Positions 50,691 through 61,057 of a stretch of 64,000 nucleotides of DNA are shown one piece after another. The notes below the pieces were generated by a model that made no database searches, was not told the origin of the DNA, and saw only the letters and a program-made list of their open reading frames with translations. How positions within the stretch are numbered: position 1 is the first letter of the stretch; each line of letters begins with the position of its first letter. The stretch is from assembly GCF_000152785.1 (NCBI RefSeq), contig NZ_CH672414.1, positions 105,432 through 169,431 on the forward strand. The letters are read 5' to 3'. The position numbers were made by a program, and so were the translations under genes. The stretch comes from Yoonia vestfoldensis SKA53. Its GTDB lineage: Bacteria; Pseudomonadota; Alphaproteobacteria; Rhodobacterales; Rhodobacteraceae.

Positions 50691-52076
50691 TCAAAGCGTT
50701 GGTGAGCGTCCGTCTTGGTGCGTGGCAATCCACCTTAATTCGGTGAATTCATTGATCGCCTGCTCCCCTCCAAAGCGCCCGAACCCGCTTTGCTTCATGC
50801 CTCCGAATGGCATTGAGGGGTCATCGTGGACCGTCGGGCCGTTGATCTGGACGACCCCGTATTCCAGCCGGTCGGCAATCGCCTGCGCACGATCAAGGTC
50901 GCGGCTAAACACTGCGGCATTCAAGCCAAATTGTGAATCATTTGCGATTGAAACGGCTTCATCAGCGTCATGAACGCGCATGATGCTGGCCAGCGGTCCA
51001 AAGGTTTCTTCGCGGTACGCACGCATGTTGGCCGCGATACCGTCAAGCAATGCAGGCTGCATCACGCAGCCATCAATCTGGCCACCAACCAGCAGCCGCG
51101 CGCCTTTGGAGACCGCATCTTCGATCAATCCATTCACGCGATCGGCGGCTTCGGCAGAAATCATGCGACCAAGCGTGGCCGCTTCATAAACAGGATCTGC
51201 CGCCACGATTTGCCGTGTCCGCGCTTCGAGTTTCGCAACAAAGGTATCGGCAACCGCTTTCACCACAATGATCCAATCGGTGGACATGCAGATCTGTCCT
51301 TGATTGAAGAAAGCGCCAAAACAGGCGGCCTCTACTGCGGCATCCAGATCGGCATCTTCGAGCACGATCAAAGGGGCCTTGCCAGACAATTCAAGCAAAA
51401 CAGGCTTGAGGTGGCGGGCCGCTTCCATCGCGACATCGCGCCCGACGCGGGTCGAGCCGGTAAAGTTGATCCGGCGAATGCACGGGTGGGCGATCAGCTG
51501 CACCATGGTGTCATGGGCGTCCTCGGCGCTGCTGATCACGCAATTCAGCACACCTTTGGGAAGCCCTGACGCGTTGAGGACATCAACCAGATATTGGTGC
51601 GTTTTGGGGCAACGCTCTGAGCCTTTCATCACAACCGTATTCCCGCACATGAGCGCACCGGCAATCGCGCGCACCCCCAGCGTGATCGGCGCATTCCAAG
51701 GCACCATTCCCAGCGCGACACCCGCCGGCTGTCGGCGAATGACAGAGCGTTTTCCGCTCTGTGGGTCAATGATCAAGCGATCTTCCAGCGCAGGACCAAG
51801 GCTTGCCACATGCGCCAGCATTCCGATCGCCAGATCGATGTTGAATTCCGTCCACGAACGCGAAGCGCCCACCTCTTCTGCGGCGAGCGCGGAAAATTCC
51901 CGCCGATGCGCATCGAGTGCTGGCATAAGGTTGCGCATGATCTTTGCACGCTCTGCGGTTGTCCAGCGTGACCATTCAGGAAATGCCGATGCGGCTGCGT
52001 TCACGGCAGCATCGACCGCGAATGCGGCCGCATTCGCACCAGAGATCAGATCTAGCCTAACAGCCGGACGATGCAC
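50691..52076 (-). CDS. Aldehyde dehydrogenase, vanillin dehydrogenase-like, short N-terminus
   Basis: A 461-residue aldehyde dehydrogenase. The catalytic glutamate is in LLELSGKAPLIVLEDAD and the cysteine in FFNQGQICMSTDW. The start is GTG at 52076. The family normally has about 20 more residues. Codons upstream of the GTG still read family-like sequence (WTYGGS, then EQGGIE), but no start codon occurs before the stop at 52152-52154, so the N-terminus may be eroded. It is 50 bp upstream of the binding-protein gene and probably heads this operon. The AraC regulator is divergent. Confidence 0.8.
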   Translation of the reverse strand: MHRPAVRLDLISGANAAAFAVDAAVNAAASAFPEWSRWTTAERAKIMRNLMPALDAHRREFSALAAEEVGASRSWTEFNIDLAIGMLAHVASLGPALEDRLIIDPQSGKRSVIRRQPAGVALGMVPWNAPITLGVRAIAGALMCGNTVVMKGSERCPKTHQYLVDVLNASGLPKGVLNCVISSAEDAHDTMVQLIAHPCIRRINFTGSTRVGRDVAMEAARHLKPVLLELSGKAPLIVLEDADLDAAVEAACFGAFFNQGQICMSTDWIIVVKAVADTFVAKLEARTRQIVAADPVYEAATLGRMISAEAADRVNGLIEDAVSKGARLLVGGQIDGCVMQPALLDGIAANMRAYREETFGPLASIMRVHDADEAVSIANDSQFGLNAAVFSRDLDRAQAIADRLEYGVVQINGPTVHDDPSMPFGGMKQSGFGRFGGEQAINEFTELRWIATHQDGRSPTL

Positions 52077-52217
52077 TTCAATTCCCCCCTGTTCCCGCGC
52101 GGACGAACCTCCATAAGTCCACGCAGCAGGCCCGAAACCTTGGCCCGAGGATTAACTTAGGCGAAGGCACCTTGTAATAAATATTGATATCTGGCTTTTT
52201 ATTGTCAGTATCCGGTT

Positions 52218-53129
52218 ATGAAGAAGGTGATCACCGGTCTCGCAACGCATCAAACGACAATCCATGCCGATGTTTTTCATGGCGGCTTGGGTGACCGGTT
52301 TCTGGGTGGCTTGGTGGATTTCCCTGGCCGGACCACCCGGTGCCTGTTGGTTTTGTCGGGTAGCGCTGTTCGCCTGACACCAGACAGTGAAGAGACAATT
52401 GTCGGTCCTGCGATCAATTGGGGCCCCAAAGATCTCGATACGCGGATCAAGGCAAAGGCGGGCAGTAACGGCGTGATTATGACGCTTGGGGATACCACGC
52501 TGAGCGATGCCATCGGTCACAAACCCGAAGTCGCCGCACTTCGCCTGATGTCTGGCCGTGAGTTCACGCTGAACCTGCGCGAGAAACCTGATATCGTCCA
52601 GACGCTTTCAACCTGCTTTGCCGCGATCTTCAAAGAGCTGGACGCCGCACAGACCGGCATGGAAACCGTGATCGAGGCGCAAATACGGATCATGCTTGTT
52701 TCTCTTTGGCGGGCTGGCGTGAATGAAATGATTGAAGATCAAAGCTATAAGACGGCAAACCTGACGCTTGAAAGGTTCCGGCATTTGGTTGAGGCGCATT
52801 TGCGTGATCGGTGGCCTGTCAAACGGTTTGCTGCCGAACTTGGGGTTTCACCCGACCGGTTGCATGACATCTGCACACGCACCTTGGGCAAGCCGCCACA
52901 GCGCCTTATTCGGGATCGCCTGACTTTTGAAGCGCAAGCATTGCTGCAACGATCACATCAAACACTTGACCAAATTGCCGATCATCTTGGTTTTAGCAGC
53001 ACATCTCAATTCAGCGCGTTCTTCTCGACAGAGTTAGGCATGCCCCCCGGCGCATTCAGAAAGGCAAACGCAGAGCATGCAGGCAGCTTGCAGAAAATGC
53101 CGGTCGCCAGCTATGCAGATTGGCCCTAA
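52218..53129 (+). CDS. AraC-family transcriptional regulator
   Basis: A 303-residue activator. The N-terminal 200 residues are the effector part, of no close family I can name. The C-terminal AraC double HTH spans about 195-290 (VKRFAAELGVSPDRLHDICT and LDQIADHLGFSSTSQFSAFF as the two recognition units). It is divergent from the aldehyde dehydrogenase/LivK-type operon and its stop is 10 bp from pcaB's end, so it most likely controls the aromatic uptake operon. Confidence 0.87.
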   Translation: MKKVITGLATHQTTIHADVFHGGLGDRFLGGLVDFPGRTTRCLLVLSGSAVRLTPDSEETIVGPAINWGPKDLDTRIKAKAGSNGVIMTLGDTTLSDAIGHKPEVAALRLMSGREFTLNLREKPDIVQTLSTCFAAIFKELDAAQTGMETVIEAQIRIMLVSLWRAGVNEMIEDQSYKTANLTLERFRHLVEAHLRDRWPVKRFAAELGVSPDRLHDICTRTLGKPPQRLIRDRLTFEAQALLQRSHQTLDQIADHLGFSSTSQFSAFFSTELGMPPGAFRKANAEHAGSLQKMPVASYADWP

Positions 53130-53139
53130 GGCTGTGCCG

Positions 53140-54189
53140 TCAGCCTATTCGCGTGATCCGTGCACATAAGTCCTGGGCAGCAGACAGGCTGCGTGCGGTG
53201 ACCGCTGCCATTTGCGGCAGGATCATCCATTCAAGAACCCAAGCCGCACCCGAGCGTTCGTGTTCATGGATCAGGGCGTGGTGTATGCCCGCAAGCTGCG
53301 TCGCGTTGAACCGCGCATTGCTGACAAGCAGTTCGGCAAGTATCGGATTGTGTTTGTGAGGCATGGCAGAGGATCCACCGCCGCCTTGCAGACTGATTTC
53401 TTCGATGCCTTGTTGCGCCATAAGGCAAATGTCTTGCCCCATTTTGCCCAAGCTGCCGGTCACGAGAGAGAGCAGGTTTGCATAATCCGCGATGTGATCG
53501 CGCATGGCATGTTGCGCTTTGGGCGGATTATAGAGGCCAAGACCGGCCGCCATCTCGGCGGCGATGGCATTTGCGTCATCCGCCAGCGCAGCGCGATCCC
53601 CAACTGCGCCGCCAAGGCTCAGCACTTCAATCTCGGGGCGCAACCGGTCCAACCGCAACGCGTGGCGCGCAACGGGTTGGGACCATGTCGCAAGCCTCTC
53701 GGCAAAGCGCATGGGCATCGCCGCCTGCATCCGGGTGCGCCCCATGATGATCTGATCGCCAAAACGGTTTGCGAGGTTTTCAAAACTTGCGTCAAGTGCG
53801 CTCAAGCGATCAGCCAATAGGGCGTTGGATGCTTTGATGGTCAGCGCCAGCGCCGTATCGATCACATCCTGCGATGTTGCGCCCGCATGGATCGCCGCGG
53901 CATCTGCGCCCGCGGCCCGTTTCAGTTGCGCCACCAGTTCGGGCACAACGACACCGTCGCGCATCGTGGCGGTCTTGAGGGCGTCAAGATCGGGTTGAAA
54001 CTCAACGATCAGGCGGGCGACCTGTTGTGCCTTATCCGCGCTGATCCGACCAACCGCCCCCAAGGCAGCGGTAAAGGCCGCTTCAAACGCCAACATGTGC
54101 CGCATCTGTTGTGCCGGCCCCCAGATGGCAGTTGTTTCACTGTCCCCGAGCAGCCCGCCAAGCCATGGATGGTCTGTGAACCCTGTCAT
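53140..54189 (-). CDS. pcaB: 3-Carboxy-cis,cis-muconate cycloisomerase
   Basis: A 349-residue PcaB of the fumarase/aspartase fold that lactonises 3-carboxymuconate to gamma-carboxymuconolactone. Signature segments are AGATSQDVIDTALALTIKAS and the catalytic loop GGGGSSAMPHKHNPILAELL. It is the short alphaproteobacterial form, about 100 residues less than the Pseudomonas enzyme. The start overlaps the pcaD stop as ATGA. It is the last gene of the pca operon. Confidence 0.92.
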   Translation of the reverse strand: MTGFTDHPWLGGLLGDSETTAIWGPAQQMRHMLAFEAAFTAALGAVGRISADKAQQVARLIVEFQPDLDALKTATMRDGVVVPELVAQLKRAAGADAAAIHAGATSQDVIDTALALTIKASNALLADRLSALDASFENLANRFGDQIIMGRTRMQAAMPMRFAERLATWSQPVARHALRLDRLRPEIEVLSLGGAVGDRAALADDANAIAAEMAAGLGLYNPPKAQHAMRDHIADYANLLSLVTGSLGKMGQDICLMAQQGIEEISLQGGGGSSAMPHKHNPILAELLVSNARFNATQLAGIHHALIHEHERSGAAWVLEWMILPQMAAVTARSLSAAQDLCARITRIG

Positions 54190-54965
54190 CGGATCGACTT
54201 ATGCATCAGATTGATCGCTTCGGCGACAAGATGAGGGGCCTCGATGCAGGGCAGGTGGCCACAACCCGCGATCAGCTGAAATGTCGCCCCAGGGATCAAT
54301 GCGCAAAGCCCGCGCACCAGATCAGGCGGGGTGGACAGATCTTCGGACCCGGCAATGCAATGTGTCGGGACGCGTATGGTCCGGGTGGCGGCGGTAAAGT
54401 CGGTGTCGCGCAATGCGGCGCAGGTACCGGCATAGCCGTCGACAGGCGTGCGGGACAGCATGTTGCGATAACCGGACAGTTCGACTTGGCGTTCGGCGAT
54501 GAAACGCGCGCTGAACCACCGCTCAAGGATCGCCGTTGCCAAGGCGGCGAGCCCGCCTGTCCTGACTGCATCAATCCGTGTGTTCCACATTGCCGCATCA
54601 CCGATTTTGGCCGCAGTGCAGCATAGCACAAGCCCAGACACAAGGTCAGGACGCGTTGTTGTGACACCTTGGGCTATCAGCCCACCGACAGAAACGCCGC
54701 AGATCAGCGCCGAGGCAAGGCCAAGGTCATCCATTAATGCCGCAACATCACCCACCAAATGGTGCATGGTGATCTCTGTACCGTCGCTCAGACCGTGGCC
54801 GCGTTTGTCGATGCACAAGACAGGCGTTTGTGCAGGCAGCGCGGCAATCACCGCATCCCAAATCCTGAAATCGGTACCAAGAGAGTTCAGAAACACGACG
54901 GGCCTGCCCGAACCTGCCCGGAACCTGTAATGTAGCGTGGCACCGTTGAGTGAAACAAATGTCAT
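54186..54965 (-). CDS. pcaD: 3-Oxoadipate enol-lactonase
   Basis: A 259-residue alpha/beta hydrolase that opens beta-ketoadipate enol-lactone. The nucleophile elbow is CGVSVGGLIAQG, the acid lies in GSEDLSTPP and the histidine in GCGHLPCIEAP. Early markers are FLNSLGTDFRIWD and DKRGHGLSDG. ATG 54965 begins the conserved N-terminus; 74 open codons further upstream lie antisense in the BKACE gene. It is 25 bp after that gene and coupled to pcaB. Confidence 0.92.
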   Translation of the reverse strand: MTFVSLNGATLHYRFRAGSGRPVVFLNSLGTDFRIWDAVIAALPAQTPVLCIDKRGHGLSDGTEITMHHLVGDVAALMDDLGLASALICGVSVGGLIAQGVTTTRPDLVSGLVLCCTAAKIGDAAMWNTRIDAVRTGGLAALATAILERWFSARFIAERQVELSGYRNMLSRTPVDGYAGTCAALRDTDFTAATRTIRVPTHCIAGSEDLSTPPDLVRGLCALIPGATFQLIAGCGHLPCIEAPHLVAEAINLMHKSIR

Positions 54966-54990
54966 CGGGCGAAAACGGGGCAGGCGCGGT

Positions 54991-55827
54991 TCATGCGGCG
55001 CTCTTTTGTAGACCAAGGATGTTGCGGGCATGCTGCCAAGTGGCGACAGGACGGTCGTACTTTGCGCATAGTTCAACCGCACGTCTGACAAGTGCGGCAT
55101 TCGACGGGGCAAGGGTGTCGCGATCAAGACGCACGTTGTCCTCGAGTCCGGTGCGTGTATGCCCGCCCTTTGAGATGGCCCATTCATTCACCGTCAATTG
55201 CGCAGGCCCGATGCCGGCGGCACACCATTGCGCGTCAGGCGCAAGCCGCTTGAGCGTTTCTATGTAAAAGTCAAAGATCGGCTCATCAGCGGGCATGGCG
55301 TTTTTGACACCCATCACGAATTGCACATAAAGCGGGCCTTTGAGGCGCCCGTCTGCCGCCATCCGCGTCGCCTGCACGATATGGCTCAGGTCAAAGGCTT
55401 CGATTTCGGGTTTGACGTTATGGGTCATCATTTCCGCGGCAAGCCAATCAACAAGATCGGGGCTGTTTTCATAGATCCGCGTCGGGAAATTGTTTGATCC
55501 AACAGACAAAGAGGCCATGTCGGGGGCCAACGACAACATACCCCCGCGTTCTTTGCCAGCACCTGACCGCCCGCCGGTGGAAAGCTGGACAATCATGCCG
55601 GGGCAGTGCTTTTCAATGCCCTCTTTCAATCGCGCCAAGCGTGCCGGGTCGGATGTGGGCTTGCCTGCGTCATCACGCACATGGCAATGCGCGATGCTTG
55701 CGCCTGCCTCGAATGCTTCCTGGGTGCTTTCGATCTGTTCGGTAATCGTGATCGGAACAGCAGGGTTGTTGGCTTTCGTTGGCAATGATCCGGTGATCGC
55801 AACGCAGATGATACAAGGGGTTGTCAT
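54991..55827 (-). CDS. Beta-keto acid cleavage enzyme (BKACE, DUF849)
   Basis: A 278-residue BKACE-family enzyme. The zinc-binding H-x-H is H47/H49 in SIAHCHVRDDAGKP, and later landmarks are VQLSTGGRSG, PEIEAFDLSHI and GGHTRTGLEDNV. BKACEs condense a beta-keto acid with acetyl-CoA and release acetoacetate plus a new acyl-CoA. Lying inside the pca operon, between pcaG and pcaD, it probably takes beta-ketoadipate to succinyl-CoA and acetoacetate. That would replace the PcaIJ transferase and PcaF thiolase, none of which is in view. The substrate is inferred from position. Confidence 0.85.
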   Translation of the reverse strand: MTTPCIICVAITGSLPTKANNPAVPITITEQIESTQEAFEAGASIAHCHVRDDAGKPTSDPARLARLKEGIEKHCPGMIVQLSTGGRSGAGKERGGMLSLAPDMASLSVGSNNFPTRIYENSPDLVDWLAAEMMTHNVKPEIEAFDLSHIVQATRMAADGRLKGPLYVQFVMGVKNAMPADEPIFDFYIETLKRLAPDAQWCAAGIGPAQLTVNEWAISKGGHTRTGLEDNVRLDRDTLAPSNAALVRRAVELCAKYDRPVATWQHARNILGLQKSAA

Positions 55828-55833
55828 GGTAGG

Positions 55834-57535
<1,702 letters not shown>

Positions 57536-57577
57536 TGTGATCCTCCTTAAGCAGTGAACGCCAATGATTGGCGTAAA

Positions 57578-58747
57578 TCAATATGGTAACCCGACATAGT
57601 TTTCGGCCATCGCCTTTTGCGCCGCTTTGTTGGAACGCAAAAACTCCAGATCGGCGACCTGCATTTTCAGGTCAAATTCGGATTGGTCAGGATAGCGGTG
57701 CATCATGGATGAAAACCACCAGCTGAACCGTTCGGCTTTCCACACCCGTGCAAGCGCCTTTTCAGAATAGCGGTCGATCCCTTCGGTGCTGCCGCGCGCA
57801 TAGTAATCCGTTAGCCCATGATAAAGGTAATGGACATCCGATGCTGCGGTATTCAGCCCCTTCGCTCCTGTCGGCGGCACGATATGTGCCGCGTCACCGC
57901 ATAAGAACAGGCGCCCCCAGCGCATTGGTTCTGTCACAAAAGACCGTAAAGGCGCGATAGACTTTTCAATGGAAGGACCCGTCACCAGACGCGCGGCTTG
58001 GTCGGCTGGAATGCGGCGTTTGAGCTCTTGCCAGAACGCCTCATCAGTCCAATCTTCGGGTTTGTCGCTCAGGGAGCACTGGATATAATAGCGGCTCAGG
58101 TTCTCATTGCGCATCGAACACAGCGCAAAGCCGCGCGGCGAATTGGCATAGATCAATTCATGGTTCACCGGCGGCGTTTCGGACAGGATGCCAAGCCAGC
58201 CGAAAGGATAGACCTTTTCGTACTCGCGGCGCACATCAAGCGGAATTGTCTGGCGGCTGACCCCATGAAAGCCGTCACATCCGGCGATGAAATCACAGTC
58301 CAGCCGTCGGTCCTCACCGTCGACACGGTAGGTGACATAGGGCGCATCACTATCGGCGCCGTGGATCACGACGTCATCGACATTGAATTCAATCAGCCCG
58401 CCTGCCTTTTCACGCGCAGCGTATAGATCGCGGGTGACTTCGGTCTGGCCATACACGATCACCGGGGTGCCGGTATGCTCGGTAAAATCGATCCGGAACA
58501 TCTCATCACCGTAAGAAAGCAGCGTGCCGTCATGCTCATAGCCTTCTGCATGCAGGCGGTCCGCGCATCCGGCCTCTTCCATGAGCTTGACAAGGCCCTG
58601 TTCCAGAACACCCGCGCGGATACGGCTCAGGACATAGTCCTTTGTCTTGCGTTCCAACACGACGCTTTCGATGTTGTGCCTGTGCAGCAGCTGCGCCAAC
58701 AAAAGCCCCGAAGGCCCGCCACCGATAATTGCGACTTGCGTTTTCAT
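57578..58747 (-). CDS. pobA: 4-Hydroxybenzoate 3-monooxygenase
   Basis: A 389-residue FAD monooxygenase, the classical PobA. The FAD motif is GGGPSG (9-14), followed by the PobA-specific RIRAGVLEQG (42-51) and the second FAD motif with GDAAHIVPPTGAKGLN. It hydroxylates 4-hydroxybenzoate to protocatechuate using NADPH. It heads the pca operon, unlike bacteria where pobA is separate with its own regulator. The promoter region is shared with divergent pcaQ. Confidence 0.96.
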   Translation of the reverse strand: MKTQVAIIGGGPSGLLLAQLLHRHNIESVVLERKTKDYVLSRIRAGVLEQGLVKLMEEAGCADRLHAEGYEHDGTLLSYGDEMFRIDFTEHTGTPVIVYGQTEVTRDLYAAREKAGGLIEFNVDDVVIHGADSDAPYVTYRVDGEDRRLDCDFIAGCDGFHGVSRQTIPLDVRREYEKVYPFGWLGILSETPPVNHELIYANSPRGFALCSMRNENLSRYYIQCSLSDKPEDWTDEAFWQELKRRIPADQAARLVTGPSIEKSIAPLRSFVTEPMRWGRLFLCGDAAHIVPPTGAKGLNTAASDVHYLYHGLTDYYARGSTEGIDRYSEKALARVWKAERFSWWFSSMMHRYPDQSEFDLKMQVADLEFLRSNKAAQKAMAENYVGLPY

Positions 58748-58803
58748 GCAGATCTACTCCTCTTGCTGAACAGGAATGGCATATTGAAATGGTGATGAAA
58801 ATA

Positions 58804-58824
58804 AACTAATTGACCGATTTAGTT
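58804..58824. promoter_or_regulatory. Candidate PcaQ/LysR-type operator
   Basis: An inverted repeat AACTAA-N9-TTAGTT in the 95-bp gap between pobA and pcaQ, 18 bp before the pcaQ start. It has the size of a LysR T-N11-A box. It does not match the ATAACC-type PcaQ site described for Sinorhizobium, so the link is by position. Confidence 0.45.
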
Positions 58825-58842
58825 GCTATTTTGGGAAAGTAA

Positions 58843-59754
58843 ATGGATCGCAGGATCAAGTTTCGACATCTCAATGCGTTCAGCACCATTGCCCGCGCGG
58901 GCAGCCTCAAACGCGCAGCCGAACAGATGAACCTGACGCAACCGGCGATTTCGAAAGCTCTCAAGGAGTTGGAAGAGATTATCGGCGTCGTGCTGCTTGC
59001 GCGGAGCAGGGCGGGGGTTCAGCTGACCGCCGAAGGTGAAATTTTCCTGCAATTTGCTGAACAAAGCATCTCTGCCTTGCGTCACGGGTTGCGCAATGTG
59101 CGTGCCACCGGCCTGTCTGCTGGCAAGTTGCGCGTTGGGGCGCTGCCAAGTGTTGTGTCGCATCTTTTGCCACAAGCCGTATCTGATTTTGGGGAAACAA
59201 ACCCTGATACCTTGCTAGAGCTTCACGAAGGCCCGCATCAGGATTTGGTGACACGATTGCGCAATGGCGGGCTTGATCTGGTGGTTGGTCGTCTGGGGCG
59301 GCCCGAAACAATGACGGGATTGGAGTTTCTGCAACTTTATACCGAACAGGTGGTTGTCGTGGCACACCCCGACAGTCCGGCGGTATCGGTCCGCCAGTGG
59401 CAGGATCTGGACCGGTTCCGGGTGCTTTATCCGCCCCAAGATTCCGCGATCCGGTCGCTGATCGCGCGGTTGCTTATCTCGCAAGGTGTGCCGCTTTTCA
59501 CAAATCGGATCGAGTCCGCATCCTCCGCCTTTGGGCGTGCTGTGACACTGGCTGATCCACAAACGGTCTGGGTCATCAGCTATGGGGTGGTGGCCGGTGA
59601 GCTGGCCGAAGGTCGCTTGGTCGCGCTTGATCTGGACACATCTGCCACCACGGGCGCTGTCGGCATCATGTCACGGTCACAAGAGGTCCGCTCGGTCGAG
59701 GCGCGTGCCTTCATCAGCGCTCTTTTGCGTGCAGCACCCGATGCGATGGCCTGA
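58843..59754 (+). CDS. pcaQ: LysR-family regulator PcaQ
   Basis: A 303-residue LysR protein. The HTH is at about 10-65 (FRHLNAFSTIARAGSLKRAA, MNLTQPAISKALKELEEIIG) and the effector domain from about 95 on (GKLRVGALPSVVSHLLPQAV). PcaQ activates the protocatechuate genes in response to pathway intermediates in rhizobia and roseobacters. It is divergent from the pobA-pca operon and converges with the flavoprotein gene with only 2 bp between stops. Confidence 0.88.
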   Translation: MDRRIKFRHLNAFSTIARAGSLKRAAEQMNLTQPAISKALKELEEIIGVVLLARSRAGVQLTAEGEIFLQFAEQSISALRHGLRNVRATGLSAGKLRVGALPSVVSHLLPQAVSDFGETNPDTLLELHEGPHQDLVTRLRNGGLDLVVGRLGRPETMTGLEFLQLYTEQVVVVAHPDSPAVSVRQWQDLDRFRVLYPPQDSAIRSLIARLLISQGVPLFTNRIESASSAFGRAVTLADPQTVWVISYGVVAGELAEGRLVALDLDTSATTGAVGIMSRSQEVRSVEARAFISALLRAAPDAMA

Positions 59755-59756
59755 CG

Positions 59757-61034
59757 CTAGCTGACACGCGCTCCAACAGGCAGCGTTGCCGGCGCGGCAT
59801 TCAGCCGCTCAATCGCAAAACCCGCCGCCGCTTTATAGGTCGCCATAAACTCTGAGCGCTCTTGCGCAGGGATCACATCTTCGATGTCCTCAAACACACT
59901 GCCACAGCGTTCATCCAAAAGATTGAGCAACCCGAAAGGCCCGGCCCCGCGATTGCGCAAAACAAGCGCCGAGATCGGCGCGCAAAGCTGCGCATCATAT
60001 GCCGACAGGGCCGCGGGCGTCACGCCGAGTTCCAGGATTTTTGCCCCAATCACGCGGGCATCGACGATGGCTTGGCTCGCGCCGTTCGAGCCTGTGGGAT
60101 ACATCGCATGGGCCGCATCTCCCATCAAAGCGACAGGTCCGTCGACCCATGTCGGGATCGGGTCGCGGTCAATCATCGGGTTTTCATAGGCGCAATCGGT
60201 CTGCGCCAGCATCTCTGGCACATTCAACCAATCATAGCGGAACTGGTCGAAATGATGCGCGAAATCGGCAACTTCGACAGGCCTGAACCAGCCTTGTTCC
60301 TGCCAGCCGCCTGCATTGTCGCGGGTCACTTCGGCAATCCAGTTGATTTGCGCATAGCCTTCGCTATCGGGGGCCGAGATCGGATAGATCACCATGCGGT
60401 GTTCATGGGTGCCTAGCCCGACAAAGGATGATCCGGTGCGCATTGGCTTGGCGCGCACCGTGCCACGCCACATGACAGCGCCACCCCAATGAATCGGTGG
60501 CTGGTCTGGGTGCATCTGGGCGCGGATGGCAGAATGGATACCATCGGCCCCGATCAGGAGTTGCGCGGTTTGGTCTTCTGTGCGGCCATCGGACCCTGTC
60601 ACCACGGCTGTGACACCAGTGTCGGACTGCCTCCAGCCTGTCACACGCGATCCCAAAAGCACCGCATCTGCGCCAAGTCTTTCGATGACTTTGCGGTAAA
60701 GCAGCATATGAAACGCCCCACGGTGGGCGGCGTATTGCGGCCATTCATAGCCTGCCTCCAGCCCGCGCGGTTCGGCATAGACCTCTTTGCCGTTCAGCCC
60801 CACCAAAGCCCATTCGCGGGCGGGGACCCCGACGCTGTTCATGTCCTGCTCGGTGAAACCAAGATCAAATAGCTCGCGCACCGCGTTGGGCTGGATGTTG
60901 ATGCCAACCCCCAAAGGCTTCATCACAGGCGATGTTTCGATCACGCGACAGCTGACCCCGATCTGGTGCAATGTCAGCGCCAAGCTCAGCCCGCCAATAC
61001 CGCCGCCGGCGATCAAAACATCTGGGTGTGTCAT
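59757..61034 (-). CDS. FAD-dependent aromatic monooxygenase-like protein
   Basis: A 425-residue group A flavoprotein monooxygenase. The FAD fold begins with GGGIGGLSLALTLHQ, the DG motif is LIGADGIHSAIRAQM and the GD motif is ALMGDAAHAMYPTGSNGASQ. Related enzymes hydroxylate salicylate, 3-hydroxybenzoate or phenazines; I cannot assign a substrate. It is the last gene of an operon with an acyl-CoA dehydrogenase, a P450 and an amidohydrolase, beside the pca genes, so an aromatic acid is likely. Confidence 0.82.
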   Translation of the reverse strand: MTHPDVLIAGGGIGGLSLALTLHQIGVSCRVIETSPVMKPLGVGINIQPNAVRELFDLGFTEQDMNSVGVPAREWALVGLNGKEVYAEPRGLEAGYEWPQYAAHRGAFHMLLYRKVIERLGADAVLLGSRVTGWRQSDTGVTAVVTGSDGRTEDQTAQLLIGADGIHSAIRAQMHPDQPPIHWGGAVMWRGTVRAKPMRTGSSFVGLGTHEHRMVIYPISAPDSEGYAQINWIAEVTRDNAGGWQEQGWFRPVEVADFAHHFDQFRYDWLNVPEMLAQTDCAYENPMIDRDPIPTWVDGPVALMGDAAHAMYPTGSNGASQAIVDARVIGAKILELGVTPAALSAYDAQLCAPISALVLRNRGAGPFGLLNLLDERCGSVFEDIEDVIPAQERSEFMATYKAAAGFAIERLNAAPATLPVGARVS

Positions 61035-61057
61035 AAATGAAGTGCCTTTTGCCTAGA

